64,000 nt of DNA, from assembly GCA_040384265.1 (NCBI GenBank), contig JAZKJM010000001.1, forward strand, positions 124,001 through 188,000, given 5' to 3'. This stretch comes from Pseudomonadota bacterium (GTDB lineage Bacteria; Pseudomonadota; Alphaproteobacteria; Rickettsiales; UBA3002). The position numbers and the translations under genes were made by a program. Under the pieces are notes generated by a model. The model did no database searches. It had not been told where the DNA came from and was given only the letters and a program-made list of their open reading frames with translations. Below, one piece after another: positions 27,869 to 37,858 of this stretch (the first letter of the stretch is position 1; the number at the start of each line of letters is the position of its first letter).

Positions 27869-28654
27869 ATGCGCGCACTTGATATTGCTTCCACCGGCCT
27901 CACCGCCCAGCAGACCAACGTCGATACGATCTCGCAGAACTTGGCGAACTCGACCACGACGGGCTTTAAGGCGGAGCGTCCGGAATTCCAGGATCTGCTC
28001 TATCAGGATCTGCGCCGCGCCGGGAATAACTCGACCGATTCGGGCACGGTGCTGCCAGTGGGGATTCAAATCGGCCTTGGGGTAAAAACCGGGGCGATTT
28101 CGCGCAATACCGGCCAGGGCACCATGAAAGCGACCGAGAACTCGCTGGATATCGCCGTGCAGGGCCGTGGTTATTTCCAGGTGCAGCTGGCGGATGGCAC
28201 CAACACCTACACCCGCGACGGAACGTTCAAACTCTCGCCGGATGGCACCATCGTCACCAGCGCGGGCTATGTGGTGCAGCCTGCCATCACCGTGCCCAAC
28301 AACGCGCAATCCATCAGCATTAACCAATCCGGCGAAGTCGAAGTGATGCTCCAAGGCCAGACCACGGCGACCCAGCTGGGCCAGCTGCAGCTCTCCACCT
28401 TCGTCAACCCCAACGGGCTTGAAGCACTCGGCGATAACTTATTCACGGAAACTGCCGCTTCGGGCACCCCGCTCACCAACAACCCGGGGCTGGATGGCAC
28501 CGGCACGCTGCTGCAGGGCTATCTTGAAAACTCCAACGTGAACCCCGTCACCGAGATCACCAGCCTCATCGTCGCCCAGCGCGCCTATGAGATGAACACC
28601 AAGGTTCTCACCGCCGTCGATAAAATGCTGCAATCGCTGAACCAGTCCGCCTAA
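27869..28654 (+). CDS. flgG: flagellar basal-body rod protein FlgG
   Basis: Distal rod protein, 261 residues, with the flagellar rod N-terminus MRALDIASTGLTAQQTNVDT and ISQNLANSTTTGFK. The central part has LDIAVQGRGYFQVQLADGT and YTRDGTFKLSPDG, and the C-terminus LENSNVNPVTEITSLI with QRAYEMNTKVLTAVD. These are family hallmarks at normal length. It follows flgF by 30 bp with an AAGGAG-type ribosome-binding site. Confidence 0.96.
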   Translation: MRALDIASTGLTAQQTNVDTISQNLANSTTTGFKAERPEFQDLLYQDLRRAGNNSTDSGTVLPVGIQIGLGVKTGAISRNTGQGTMKATENSLDIAVQGRGYFQVQLADGTNTYTRDGTFKLSPDGTIVTSAGYVVQPAITVPNNAQSISINQSGEVEVMLQGQTTATQLGQLQLSTFVNPNGLEALGDNLFTETAASGTPLTNNPGLDGTGTLLQGYLENSNVNPVTEITSLIVAQRAYEMNTKVLTAVDKMLQSLNQSA

Positions 28655-28686
28655 GAGACTGGTCGCACTACCAAGGAGCACGACCC

Positions 28687-29490
28687 ATGACGCCTATGAA
28701 ACAGCTCTGTTTTTTCCTGCTTTCGGCACTTGTTGCCGGCAGTGCCTGCGCCGCATGGACCACCCCGGGCGCATCGACCCAGGAAATCGCCGCCGCGCAG
28801 GGCACGCCGCCTGCCCCGGGCATCACCACGACGGTGAGCGATCCCTATTACCAGATTACCGCGGCCGATATCGGCAAGGCCGTCGCCCAGCAAATGCAGA
28901 TGCAGGCGGTTGCCGAGAAAGTGGAAGCCAGCCTCAGCGCCGGGTCGCCAAATGTGTACCACAGCGCCAACCACCCGGTGCAGATCGTCATCCACGCGCT
29001 GCAGATCGATCCGCAATCGAAGCGCTGGCAGGCGCAGGCCTATATGGTGGCGGGCGGAAAAACCGAGGTGGTGAAGCCCATCAGTGGTGTCTATGGCGCG
29101 CTGTTCGATGTGCCGGTGCTGACCCGCCAGCTGGGCCGCACGGATATTATCGAGGCGAGCGACCTCTCTACCCGCACCATCTCCGAGCGGTTGCTGCGCA
29201 AGGACACGGTGACGGATCCTAAATCCATCCTCGGCCAATCGCCACGCGCCATGATTTCGGCCAACCGTCCGATCCGCCTCACGGAAATCAGCCAGCCGAT
29301 CGTCATCAAAAAAGGCCAACCGGTGCAGATGACCTATACCAGCCCCTATATGAGCATCAAAACCACCGGCGTCGCGCTGGAGGATGGCTCCAAAGGCGCG
29401 CTGATCCGCGTGAAGAATGATAAATCCGAAAAAGCTGTCAGCGGGCAGGTTCAGTCCGCCGGGCATGTCGAAGTCAACACCTCACTCTAG
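28687..29490 (+). CDS. flgA: flagellar P-ring assembly chaperone FlgA
   Basis: Periplasmic chaperone for P-ring formation. The 267 residues comprise a signal peptide (KQLCFFLLSALVAGSACA), a variable N-terminal part and the conserved SAF-like C-terminal domain: LTRQLGRTDIIEASDLSTRT, SILGQSPRAMISANRPIRL and VQMTYTSPYMSIKTTGVALE with LIRVKN near the end. An AAGGAG lies upstream of the chosen ATG. It sits between flgG and flgH. Confidence 0.9.
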   Translation: MTPMKQLCFFLLSALVAGSACAAWTTPGASTQEIAAAQGTPPAPGITTTVSDPYYQITAADIGKAVAQQMQMQAVAEKVEASLSAGSPNVYHSANHPVQIVIHALQIDPQSKRWQAQAYMVAGGKTEVVKPISGVYGALFDVPVLTRQLGRTDIIEASDLSTRTISERLLRKDTVTDPKSILGQSPRAMISANRPIRLTEISQPIVIKKGQPVQMTYTSPYMSIKTTGVALEDGSKGALIRVKNDKSEKAVSGQVQSAGHVEVNTSL

Positions 29491-29498
29491 GAGCCGTT

Positions 29499-30257
29499 AT
29501 GCATCGCCTTAGCATCGTCCTGCTCGCGGCCACCGCGCTCACTGTCAGCGGGTGCGGCAACACCTTACGCAAACTCGACCAGATCGGCGACCAGCCGCCG
29601 CTGACCAAGGTGGAAAACCCGCAGATGCGGCCGGATTATAAACCCCTGTCATGGCCACTGCCCGACCCAGAGGCCACCTCCACCCACACCGCGAACTCGC
29701 TGTGGCAGCCGGGCGCACGCGGCTTCTTCCGCGACCAGCGCGCCACCCGGGTCGGCGATATCCTTCGCGTCAACGTCTCCATCGCGGATAATGCGAAGTT
29801 CGATAACACCACCAATGTCGGCCGCACCACGGCGGATAAATCCTCGGTGGGCGCGCTGTTTGGGCTTGAAACCAAAATCGCCAGCCTCGTGCCCTTAAGC
29901 GGCACACCGACCGACCCGCTGAACCTGCTCGATATGAGCGGCAACACCCAGAACAACTCCACCGGTAAAATCGACCGCAAGGAGACCATTAAAACGCAGA
30001 TCGCTACGCTGGTCACGCAGGTGCTGGCCAATGGCAACCTGGTGATCGAGGGCACGCAGGAGATTCTGGTGAACTATGAAATCCGTGAAGTATCGGTGCG
30101 CGGCGTGATCCGCCCGCAGGATATTACGTCGGATAACTCGGTCGATTCCAGCCAGATCGCGCAGGCCCGCATCGTCTATAGCGGCCGCGGCCAGGTCAGC
30201 GACCTCGAACAACCACGCTGGGGTAGCCAGGCGGTGGAGATATTGTCGCCGTTTTAA
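29499..30257 (+). CDS. flgH: flagellar L-ring lipoprotein FlgH
   Basis: Forms the outer-membrane L ring. The 252 residues start with a lipoprotein signal peptide, lipobox TVSGC with Cys19 as the acylated residue. SLWQPGARGFFRDQRATRVG and GDILRVNVSIADNA are the conserved early blocks. IATLVTQVLANGNLVIEGTQ and EVSVRGVIRPQDIT with ARIVYSGRG close the domain. It starts 8 bp after flgA. flgI does not follow, so the P-ring gene must be elsewhere. Confidence 0.95.
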   Translation: MHRLSIVLLAATALTVSGCGNTLRKLDQIGDQPPLTKVENPQMRPDYKPLSWPLPDPEATSTHTANSLWQPGARGFFRDQRATRVGDILRVNVSIADNAKFDNTTNVGRTTADKSSVGALFGLETKIASLVPLSGTPTDPLNLLDMSGNTQNNSTGKIDRKETIKTQIATLVTQVLANGNLVIEGTQEILVNYEIREVSVRGVIRPQDITSDNSVDSSQIAQARIVYSGRGQVSDLEQPRWGSQAVEILSPF

Positions 30258-30381
30258 TCGGGCAGCCCCTGCCCTCCACATAGCGTCATGCCAGGTTTAT
30301 CCTGCGCATCCAGCCCAGCCACACGGCGGCCCCCCCGGGGCACGCCCGGGGTAACAAATGTTTAGTTTAACGCCCATAAAA

Positions 30382-30407
30382 AAACGCGACCCCGAAGAGC
30401 CGCGTTT
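30382..30407. terminator. terminator between flgH and a convergent gene
   Basis: A 7-bp stem AAACGCG/CGCGTTT with outer A-run on the left and T-rich sequence on the right. It is positioned to end flgH and the minus-strand gene at 30433. The stem is short, so strength is uncertain. Confidence 0.6.
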
Positions 30408-30432
30408 CTGTTGTTATTGGGTTTGGTAAACG

Positions 30433-30807
30433 TTACCTGAGAGCAACAGCTGCAGAAGGACCATCACGATTAACCACAGGAGTGGCCTGACACACTACAT
30501 CATCCAAAGTACAAGAATGCCTGTCGTTTCGGCTCGTCGGACCAGCAAGTCCAATTTCAGGCGCGCGCACTTGAGCCTTTTCTGGTTCTGCTGCAGGAAT
30601 CGAATGCAATGCGCCTACAGTAGTTTTCACACCATCGTAAGCACGACCAGCACCAGTTACAACACCACCCGCAGCTTCTGAAGTCATCTCCACAACACCA
30701 GCCAGCCCGTCTAAAATGCCTTTAGGAAGCGCTTTCACCCCTGCTTTCAATGCCTGAAACAAGGGGGAGTTATCGAAACTCTCTGGATTAACGTAGTTAA
30801 AAGCCAT
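30433..30807 (-). CDS. hypothetical protein
   Basis: A 124-residue protein with an Ala/Gly-rich amphipathic centre (KALPKGILDGLAGVVEMTSE, AAGGVVTGAGRAYDGVKTTV) and a C-terminal half containing a cysteine pair (HSCTLDDVVCQATP). No signal peptide or clear membrane helix. An AGGAGAAGT-like sequence precedes the ATG, supporting translation. No family recognised. Confidence 0.55.
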   Translation of the reverse strand: MAFNYVNPESFDNSPLFQALKAGVKALPKGILDGLAGVVEMTSEAAGGVVTGAGRAYDGVKTTVGALHSIPAAEPEKAQVRAPEIGLAGPTSRNDRHSCTLDDVVCQATPVVNRDGPSAAVALR

Positions 30808-31148
30808 CGGGACTTCTCCTATATACCATCAGACTATACCATAATTCCCTAAGAATTCGTTAACAGAATTATGACAGTTTTGTGACAATCGGGGTTTTCC
30901 GGGCAATGGCGGGGTTTTAATGGCATCCATAACTTATTAAGCAACATAAAAAAGACGGTGTCATCCCGGGTTTATCCCGGGATCCGGCCTTGCCACAGGC
31001 ACCGAATTGTTGGCTGGCCGGATCCCGGCACAAGGCCGGGATGACAGTGGGGATGTTGCCTGAGATCCTGCGATCGAGTCGCAGGATGACGGAGTTTGAT
31101 GGATGGCCAGAGCCAGAATAGCTAAGACCTAAAACCTGAAACCCAAAC
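30808..31148. repeat. intergenic repeat cluster
   Basis: Non-coding stretch with two adjoining inverted-repeat units. Bases 30960-31045 hold GTCATCCCGGG/CCCGGGATCCGG and its mirror GGCCGGATCCCGG/GGCCGGGATGACAG. Bases 31055-31097 hold TTGCCTGAGATCCTGCGA/TCGCAGGATGACGG, the same half-unit as at 16271-16367. No gene is seen. Confidence 0.65.
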
Positions 31149-32807
31149 CTACCGCACATCCGTGCTCTTATAGATAAAGCACGGCGAATTGCTTGAAATC
31201 AGCGCTTCGCAGGCTTTTTTGGCTTGGGCCTGGGAGAGCGCCTCCAACCGCGCGCGGTGGACGGCGGCGCCTGAGACTGCCGGGCCGACAACCGACACGG
31301 TGGCCCCCTTCAGCGGCAGCGGGGCGTGCTGGATGGCGGACTGCGCCGCTTGCTCGGCCAGCGCATGGGTCGAGAACGCGCCGACCTGAATGCCCCAGCC
31401 CGCATCCCCCGTTTTGGGTGGGTTGGCGAGCTGCACGGGGGCGGCCGCACTGGCCGGAGCCTGCTGCGGCGCGGCCGTGACCTGCGGATTCGCATAGCTA
31501 AACGGCGAAGTTCCCACCGCCTGGCTTGGCACCACCGTTACCTGCACGCGCGAGGGGGTAACCACTTGCGGCGCAGCGGGCGCTGGGTGGGCGGGCCGAT
31601 CGGGCGCGAGTTTAATGGCGGGTGCAGCAGCGGGAGCTGCAGCCGGTGCCGCATGCACCCCATCGAATGGGGATGGCTGGTGGACGGGCGCAACCGGTGC
31701 GGCAGCAGGCGCTGGAATGGGCGCGGTACGGCTGGCGCCGCGTTCTTGGGGCTCGGCATCCGGCGGCAGCATATCGGGCGGTGCGCCATCTTCAGCCTCG
31801 GGCGCATCCGGCACAGGCGCGCGCGGTGCGGGGTTGGTCTCATCCGTCAACGCACCGGGCGCGACACCGGCCGCTTTTTTGCCCAGACGGGAGAGCGGTA
31901 AATTCGCGGGGTTCGGCTTGCCCTTCGCGGCGCCACGGCTGGCGACCAGCGCATAGCTCTGGTCGAGCAGCTGGATCATGCGGTTATCGCGCCAGCTGCC
32001 GCTGCCGCCGCCCAACACCACGCCGACAATCGGCCGTCCGCCACGCACGGCGGAGGTGACAAGGTTGAAGCCCGCCGCGCCGGTGAAGCCGGTTTTAATG
32101 CCATCCACCCCGGCATAGCGCAGCATCACGCGGTTATGGGTGTAATAGGTCACGCCATCGTAGCTGAATTGCAGCGTGCTGAAATAGGGGTAATATTTCG
32201 GGAAATCGCGCTTCAGGGCGATGCCGAGTTTGGCCATATCGCGCGCGGTGGTGTATTGCCCGCTGTTGGGCAGGCCGTTGGGGTTTTTGAACACGGTGCC
32301 ATTCATGCCCAGCTGGCGGGCTTTGGCAGTCATCATCCGTCCGAAGCCCTCGACATCGTCACCCAGCGCTTCGGCCACCACCACGGATACATCGTTCGCG
32401 GAACGCACCACCAGCGCCTTGATCGCGGTTTCGACCGGGATGGATTCCCCCGCCGTCAGCGAGAGGTTCGTCTGCGGCATCGAGGCGGCATATTCGGACA
32501 CATCCATCCGCGCATCGAGGCTGGTTTTGCGTTGCTCCAACGCTTCGAACAGCAAATAGAGCGTCATCATTTTGGTGAGCGATGCGGGGTAGCGCCGCGC
32601 ATCCGCATTTTGCTGGTGGTAGACTTCGCCCGTCGCCGGGTTGACCATGAAGGCCGCGTAGCGCGGATCGCCCGTACCGCCTGCTGCCGCGACCGCTTTA
32701 CCGCGATTGCCGCTATGGCGGCGCTTGGCCGCCTGCGCATCCGGCGCCAGCATCACGAGAATGCAGAACACGGCCAGAATCGAGGCGAATATGCGGTTTT
32801 GGAACAA
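31149..32807 (-). CDS. D-alanyl-D-alanine carboxypeptidase with C-terminal SPOR domain
   Basis: Periplasmic class C low-molecular-weight penicillin-binding protein that trims pentapeptides in peptidoglycan. The 552 residues include a signal peptide (ILAVFCILVMLAPDAQA). The catalytic triad motifs of family S11 are SxxK in PASLTKMMTLYLL, SAN in VVRSANDVSVVVAE and KTG in DGIKTGFTGAAG. A 150-residue Pro/Ala-rich linker leads to a SPOR domain (GWGIQVGAFSTHALAEQAAQ to the end), which binds denuded septal glycan. This points to a role at the division site. Confidence 0.93.
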   Translation of the reverse strand: MFQNRIFASILAVFCILVMLAPDAQAAKRRHSGNRGKAVAAAGGTGDPRYAAFMVNPATGEVYHQQNADARRYPASLTKMMTLYLLFEALEQRKTSLDARMDVSEYAASMPQTNLSLTAGESIPVETAIKALVVRSANDVSVVVAEALGDDVEGFGRMMTAKARQLGMNGTVFKNPNGLPNSGQYTTARDMAKLGIALKRDFPKYYPYFSTLQFSYDGVTYYTHNRVMLRYAGVDGIKTGFTGAAGFNLVTSAVRGGRPIVGVVLGGGSGSWRDNRMIQLLDQSYALVASRGAAKGKPNPANLPLSRLGKKAAGVAPGALTDETNPAPRAPVPDAPEAEDGAPPDMLPPDAEPQERGASRTAPIPAPAAAPVAPVHQPSPFDGVHAAPAAAPAAAPAIKLAPDRPAHPAPAAPQVVTPSRVQVTVVPSQAVGTSPFSYANPQVTAAPQQAPASAAAPVQLANPPKTGDAGWGIQVGAFSTHALAEQAAQSAIQHAPLPLKGATVSVVGPAVSGAAVHRARLEALSQAQAKKACEALISSNSPCFIYKSTDVR

Positions 32808-32899
32808 CGAAAAAACTCTCTCGTAGGTGCAAGGTTCGTTGCTTGTAACAAACGACGATGATGTCGCAAGCGTTATAGTACGACCATTAACAGGCAGCG

Positions 32900-33373
32900 C
32901 TAAAGTGCCTGCAATGCGCGGCTGCCGATGGCATAAAAATCGACATCCACCGGCGTCATACCAAGCGAGAGATAGAAGGCGCGCGCCGCAGCGTTGCCGC
33001 GCAGGGCGGTGAGCGAGACCCAGTGCTTGTCATCTGCACAGGCGCGTTCTGCAAGCGCCGTAAACAGCGCCCGGCCGATGCCGCTGCGGCGGTGCGCATG
33101 CGTCACCACCATATCCGCAAGGTGATAGCCCTCAGTTGCCGAAAGCGTGTCATACCCCGGATAGTAAAGCAGCACGCCGCATGGGGCGCCCTGCGCCACT
33201 GCCACCAGCGCACGCAGGTTCACCGCGCGGTTGCTGGCGAACAGCGCGTGCGCGATTGCTTCGGGCGAGGCGACGATGTCGATAGCTTCATCCCGGTTTA
33301 GCTCGCTGAGCAGTTGCGCGATGGCAACCGCATCGCCCACGACCGCGTCGCGTATTTCATCGTGTGTGGACAA
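32900..33373 (-). CDS. GNAT-family N-acetyltransferase
   Basis: A 157-residue GNAT enzyme using a TTG start (MSTHDEIRDAVVGDAVAIAQ), chosen because AAGGAGA lies at the right distance upstream and homology-like sequence begins there. The acetyl-CoA loop is VVTHAHRRSGIGRALFTALA, followed by LTALRGNAAARAFYLSLGM with the C-terminal family pattern. It is divergent from the helicase gene. Substrate unknown. Confidence 0.85.
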   Translation of the reverse strand: MSTHDEIRDAVVGDAVAIAQLLSELNRDEAIDIVASPEAIAHALFASNRAVNLRALVAVAQGAPCGVLLYYPGYDTLSATEGYHLADMVVTHAHRRSGIGRALFTALAERACADDKHWVSLTALRGNAAARAFYLSLGMTPVDVDFYAIGSRALQAL

Positions 33374-33432
33374 CAGTCTCTCCTTGCGATTGGCCTCATA
33401 GAGACTTAAGTGATGACCACGAGAAAGCAACC

Positions 33433-35775
33433 ATGCAAGCAATGAATCCCATCCCAAGCGATACCGCACCGGCGTACCTGAGCGGCCTTAACCCCGAGCA
33501 GCGGCTTGCGGTGGAGACGACCGAAGGCGCACTGCTGGTGCTCTCGGGCGCAGGCACGGGCAAAACCAAGGTGCTGACAAGCCGCATTGCCCATCTCATC
33601 AACAGCAAGCGGGCCTTTGCCGGGCAGATTCTTGCAGTGACCTTCACCAATAAAGCCGCGGCGGAAATGCGCCTGCGTGTTGCCCATCTGCTGTTTGGCG
33701 AAACGGCGGAGGCCAAGGATGCGGCCTCGCTGTGGCTGGGCACGTTCCACTCCATCGGCGCGAAAATTTTGCGGCGGCATGCGGAGCTGGTGCACCTCAC
33801 CCCGCAATTCACGATTCTGGATGATGACGACCAGCAGCGGCTGATTAAAGCCATGCTGGCAGATAATAATATCGACCACACACGCTTTCCCACCCGCGCG
33901 GTGCTGGGCGTCATTCAGGGTTGGAAGGACCGCGGCGTCACCTATGACCGCTGCCCGGAACAGCCCGGCAACTACACCCTGCCGCAAGTGGCGGCGAAGA
34001 TTTACCCGATTTACCAAAACCGCCTGAAGAGCCTGAACTGCTGCGATTTTGGCGATTTGCTGCTGCATGTGCTGACGATTTTCCAATCCTACCCGGATGT
34101 GCTACGCAGCTATGCCGAGCGCTTCCGCTATATTCTCGTGGATGAGTATCAGGATACCAACGTCGCCCAGTATCTGTGGCTGCGGTTGCTTGCGGCTTAT
34201 CACAAAAACCTCTGCTGCGTGGGCGATGACGACCAGTCCATCTATGGCTGGCGCGGCGCGGAGGTGGGCAACATCCTCAAGTTCGAGGTGGATTATCCGG
34301 GCGCAAAAACTATACGGCTTGAGCGCAACTACCGCTCGACGAGCGCGATCCTCAAAGCTGCATCCGGCCTGATTGCCAATAACGAAACCCGGCTTGGTAA
34401 AACGCTGTGGACGGAAGATACCGATAGCGCGCCGGTGCGGATTAAATCAATCTGGGATGATAACGAGGAAGCGCGGTTTGTCGGCGAGGAGATCGAGGCC
34501 TTCCAGCGCAATGGCGTGGGGCTGAAGCAGATGGCGGTGCTGGTGCGCGCGGGCTATCAAACACGCGGATTCGAGGAACGGTTCCTGACGCTTGCCATCC
34601 CCTATAAAGTTGTCGGCGGATTGCGATTTTATGAGCGAATGGAAATCCGCGACGCGATTGCGTATCTGCGCATCATCAACCAACCGCATGATGATTTGGC
34701 GCTAGAGCGCGTCATCAACACCCCCAAGCGCGGCCTCGGCAAAGCGACGATGGAGCAGCTGCACGTGACCGCGCGCCAGCGCAATGGCTCGCTTTACAGC
34801 GCGATCGAGCATTTGCTCGACACTGGCCAGCTTAAGGGCAAAACCGCGGTGACGCTGGATAATTTGCTGAAGCAATTCGCGTCATGGCGCGAGCGCGGCG
34901 GCATCCGCATCGGCTTGCCACCGACGCCCGGCCCCATCACCGATATGTTTGGTGAAAACCCCCTGGTGCCCTATGCGCCGCACTATGAAGACCCGCTCGA
35001 TATTATTCCCGCGCCGGATCCATCGGATCTGAGCCTGGCCGAGCTGACGGATTTAGTGTTGGAAGAATCCGGCTACCGGCCGATGTGGCAGGCGGATAAA
35101 TCGCCCGAAGCCGCCGGACGGCTGGATAACTTGCGCGAACTGGTGCGCGCGCTGGGCGATTTTGGCAGCCTTGCCGAGTTCCTCGACCATGTCGGCCTTG
35201 TCACCGAGGGTGCGGCGAAAAACGATGGCGATATGGTCAACATCATGAGCCTGCACGCCGCCAAGGGGCTAGAATTTGATGCCGTGTTCCTCACCGGTTG
35301 GGAGGAAGGGATTTTCCCGAGCCAGCGCACGCTCGATGAGTCCGGCCTCGCCGGGCTTGAGGAGGAGCGCCGCCTTGCCTATGTCGGCATCACCCGCGCG
35401 CGGTTCCACCTCACCATCACCCATGCGGCCAACCGGCGCATTTATAACCAGTGGCAGTCCTCGCTGCCATCACGGTTCCTGAGTGAAATTCCGGCGGATT
35501 CGGTCGAGTTCCTTGATGGTGGGCCCTATATGAACCGCGCCAGTGGCCCGGCCATGTTCCAAAGAGAGGTCGAGTCCATTCTAGGCACGCGCGTTGCGCC
35601 GTCGCCTTCGCTCTCCCCTGCCCCGGTCGCCACATTCCGCAAGGGTGTGCGGGTGTTCCACCAGAAATTCGGCAACGGGGTGATCCTCACCGTCGAAGGC
35701 GACCACCTGCAAATCGCGTTCAAGCATGCGGGGGTGAAGAAAATCCTCGCCGAATATGTGGAAGTGGCGGGTTGA
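33433..35775 (+). CDS. uvrD: UvrD/PcrA-type ATP-dependent DNA helicase
   Basis: Superfamily 1A 3'-5' helicase of 780 residues for nucleotide-excision and mismatch repair or replication-fork clearing. Motif I is LSGAGTGKTKVLTSRIAHLI, motif II LVDEYQDTN, motif III GDDDQSIYGWRGA, motif IV RLERNYRST, motif V VNIMSLHAAKGLEFD and motif VI EERRLAYVGITRA. The C-terminal Tudor-like domain (GVRVFHQKFGNGVILTVEGD) is present, as in PcrA/UvrD. The insert with MFGENPLVPYAPHYEDPLD in domain 2B is lineage-specific. Confidence 0.93.
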   Translation: MQAMNPIPSDTAPAYLSGLNPEQRLAVETTEGALLVLSGAGTGKTKVLTSRIAHLINSKRAFAGQILAVTFTNKAAAEMRLRVAHLLFGETAEAKDAASLWLGTFHSIGAKILRRHAELVHLTPQFTILDDDDQQRLIKAMLADNNIDHTRFPTRAVLGVIQGWKDRGVTYDRCPEQPGNYTLPQVAAKIYPIYQNRLKSLNCCDFGDLLLHVLTIFQSYPDVLRSYAERFRYILVDEYQDTNVAQYLWLRLLAAYHKNLCCVGDDDQSIYGWRGAEVGNILKFEVDYPGAKTIRLERNYRSTSAILKAASGLIANNETRLGKTLWTEDTDSAPVRIKSIWDDNEEARFVGEEIEAFQRNGVGLKQMAVLVRAGYQTRGFEERFLTLAIPYKVVGGLRFYERMEIRDAIAYLRIINQPHDDLALERVINTPKRGLGKATMEQLHVTARQRNGSLYSAIEHLLDTGQLKGKTAVTLDNLLKQFASWRERGGIRIGLPPTPGPITDMFGENPLVPYAPHYEDPLDIIPAPDPSDLSLAELTDLVLEESGYRPMWQADKSPEAAGRLDNLRELVRALGDFGSLAEFLDHVGLVTEGAAKNDGDMVNIMSLHAAKGLEFDAVFLTGWEEGIFPSQRTLDESGLAGLEEERRLAYVGITRARFHLTITHAANRRIYNQWQSSLPSRFLSEIPADSVEFLDGGPYMNRASGPAMFQREVESILGTRVAPSPSLSPAPVATFRKGVRVFHQKFGNGVILTVEGDHLQIAFKHAGVKKILAEYVEVAG

Positions 35776-35828
35776 TTTAACCGCACAGCCACAGGTGTTG
35801 GAATGGCTATATTCCACATTCCATGCGT

Positions 35829-35902
35829 GTCACCCCGGGCCTGTCCCGGGGTCTGGCCGTGCGGCTTGGCTGGATGCCGGGACAAGCCCGGCATGACAAA
35901 TT
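35829..35902. repeat. intergenic inverted repeat
   Basis: GTCACCCCGGGCCTGTCCCG with GGGTCTGGCC, mirrored by TGGATGCCGGGACAAGCCCGGCATGAC read through its second half. It has the same architecture as the repeats at 30960-31045 and 45362-45432. Confidence 0.6.
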
Positions 35903-35970
35903 TTAGGTATTAGAATGGAACGTGACGAAGGCATCCCGCTGCCACTCGCATGGAATTGGCCCTGATGAAA

Positions 35971-37782
35971 CTAAATCGCCCGCGTGGCCTGGGTTAGCCA
36001 TTGGCGCGCTTTGTCATCCAGCGACGGTGCATGGGCTTCATACACCCGGCGGTGATAGGCGTTGAGCCAGTTGCGTTCATCCGCACTCAGCAAGGCCACC
36101 TCGATCAACCGCGCATCGATCGGCGCGAGCGTCAGCGTCTCGAAGCCGAGCAGCTTTTTACCATCCGCCGCGACGCCGGTTTCGATCACCGCAATCAGGC
36201 TCTCGATGCGGATGCCATACTGGTTAGCGGCATAATATCCCGGCTCGTTGGAGACGATCATGCCCGGCACCAGCGGCACAAGGCTGCCGCGTTTGCTGAT
36301 GCGCTGCGGCCCTTCATGGACGCACAAGAACGCGCCCACACCATGGCCGGTGCCATGGTCGTAATCGAGGCCTGCGCTCCACAAATACTGGCGCGCCAGC
36401 ACATCCAGCTGGATGCCCGAGGTTCCCGCCGGGAATTTTGCGCCCGCAAGCGCGATATGGCCTTTGAGTACGCGGGTGAAGTGCTCCTTCACCGCTGGGG
36501 CGGGCGAGCCGCCTGCGGGGGAGGAAACAAACAATGTGCGCGTCACATCCGTCGTGCCGTCGGGATATTGGCCGCCGGAATCGAGCAGGAAAATATCGCC
36601 GGGGCGGGATTTGCGATTGCTCGCGGCATCGGCACGGTAATGGACAATGGCGCCATTGGGGCCACAGCCCGCGATGGTGGCAAAGCTTGCACCGCGGTAG
36701 CTCGCGTCCTTCGCGCGGAAATCTTCGAGTGCGGAAACGACCATCAGCTCATCGGGGCTGTTGCCGGCGCTGCTGCGCGCATCGAACCAGTGCAGTAGGC
36801 GGCTCAGCGCCAAGCCGTCACGGGCGTGGGCGGCACGAATGCCTTGCAGCTCGACGGAGTTTTTGATCGCTTTGGGCAGCACGGTCGGGTCTTCCGCTTT
36901 CACCACGTTGCAGCCTGCGCTTGCCGCGAGGGTGAACCAGCCATGGGCCGTGGCAGAAGCATCCATCAGCAGCGTTTCGCCTTTTTTCAACGCATCGAGC
37001 GAGCCATCGAACACCGATGCCAGCGGTGCGACGCGCACCTGATGCTGCGCGAGATAGTCCGTCACCGCCGCGCTGAGCGTGTGCGCGAAGGTGAACAGCA
37101 CCGCACTGCCATCCGCCCGCAGCAGCATATGGGCGAGCAGCAGCGGGTTAAACGGTACATCGCTGCCACGGATGTTGAGCAGCCAGTTAATGCCATCCGG
37201 CTGGGTGAGCAGCACGCCATCTGCACCATGCTTGCTGAGGGTGCTGAGCAGCGCCGTGCGTTTGGTGGCATAATCCACACCGGCCAGATCGAGCGGCTGC
37301 AACACCACATCGCCTGCGGGCGGCACTTCCTGCGCATCCCAAATCCCATCCACCAGATTACCCCGATGGGCAACCCATTCGATTTTTTTCGCCGCGGTCG
37401 CTTTTTGCCATTGCTCCAGCTGCTGCTCGCTGACCAGCCATGGGTCGAAGCCGATGCGGTCACCGGCATTGGCCTGTGCATTGATCCACTCGGTGAGCGA
37501 TACATCGCCGCTATTGAGCACGGCAAGGCCTTCCGCCTCGCGGGCGGCTTGTATTGTGTAGCGCCCATCCACAAACAGGGTGTGAGTGCGGGTGGCAGAC
37601 GGTTCCGCCCAGAATGCGCCCATGCCCGCCGAGCCGGTGAAGCCGCTGACATGCGGCAGCCGCGCGGCATAGGCCGGAATATATTCACCCTGGAACTCAT
37701 CCACCATCGGCACGAGATAGAGGGAAAGTTTTGCCGTTTGAATGGCTTTTTCGAGATTCGACCGTATCGCTGAATAAGACAT
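35971..37782 (-). CDS. pepP: Xaa-Pro aminopeptidase (family M24B, long form)
   Basis: Cleaves the N-terminal residue before proline. The 603 residues from MSYSAIRSNLEKAI match the three-domain long aminopeptidase P: two creatinase-like domains, a catalytic pita-bread domain and a C-terminal extension. Metal ligands are in DIFLLDSGGQYPDGTTDVTR, GTGHGVGAFLCVHEGP, SNEPGYY and GIRIESLIAV. The longer upstream frame has no family character, so the start at 37782 is preferred. It is divergent from the BMP gene. Confidence 0.92.
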   Translation of the reverse strand: MSYSAIRSNLEKAIQTAKLSLYLVPMVDEFQGEYIPAYAARLPHVSGFTGSAGMGAFWAEPSATRTHTLFVDGRYTIQAAREAEGLAVLNSGDVSLTEWINAQANAGDRIGFDPWLVSEQQLEQWQKATAAKKIEWVAHRGNLVDGIWDAQEVPPAGDVVLQPLDLAGVDYATKRTALLSTLSKHGADGVLLTQPDGINWLLNIRGSDVPFNPLLLAHMLLRADGSAVLFTFAHTLSAAVTDYLAQHQVRVAPLASVFDGSLDALKKGETLLMDASATAHGWFTLAASAGCNVVKAEDPTVLPKAIKNSVELQGIRAAHARDGLALSRLLHWFDARSSAGNSPDELMVVSALEDFRAKDASYRGASFATIAGCGPNGAIVHYRADAASNRKSRPGDIFLLDSGGQYPDGTTDVTRTLFVSSPAGGSPAPAVKEHFTRVLKGHIALAGAKFPAGTSGIQLDVLARQYLWSAGLDYDHGTGHGVGAFLCVHEGPQRISKRGSLVPLVPGMIVSNEPGYYAANQYGIRIESLIAVIETGVAADGKKLLGFETLTLAPIDARLIEVALLSADERNWLNAYHRRVYEAHAPSLDDKARQWLTQATRAI

Positions 37783-37858
37783 GAATGCCAATTGCTTCTG
37801 TAAATGTGAACGCTTATGGTAATGTTTCATAAACACCCGCACTGCACAAGTAGGTTGA

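Noticed and set aside
30258-30432. A flgI gene after flgH
   Set aside because: The stretch after flgH is short and non-coding with a terminator; flgI must lie elsewhere.
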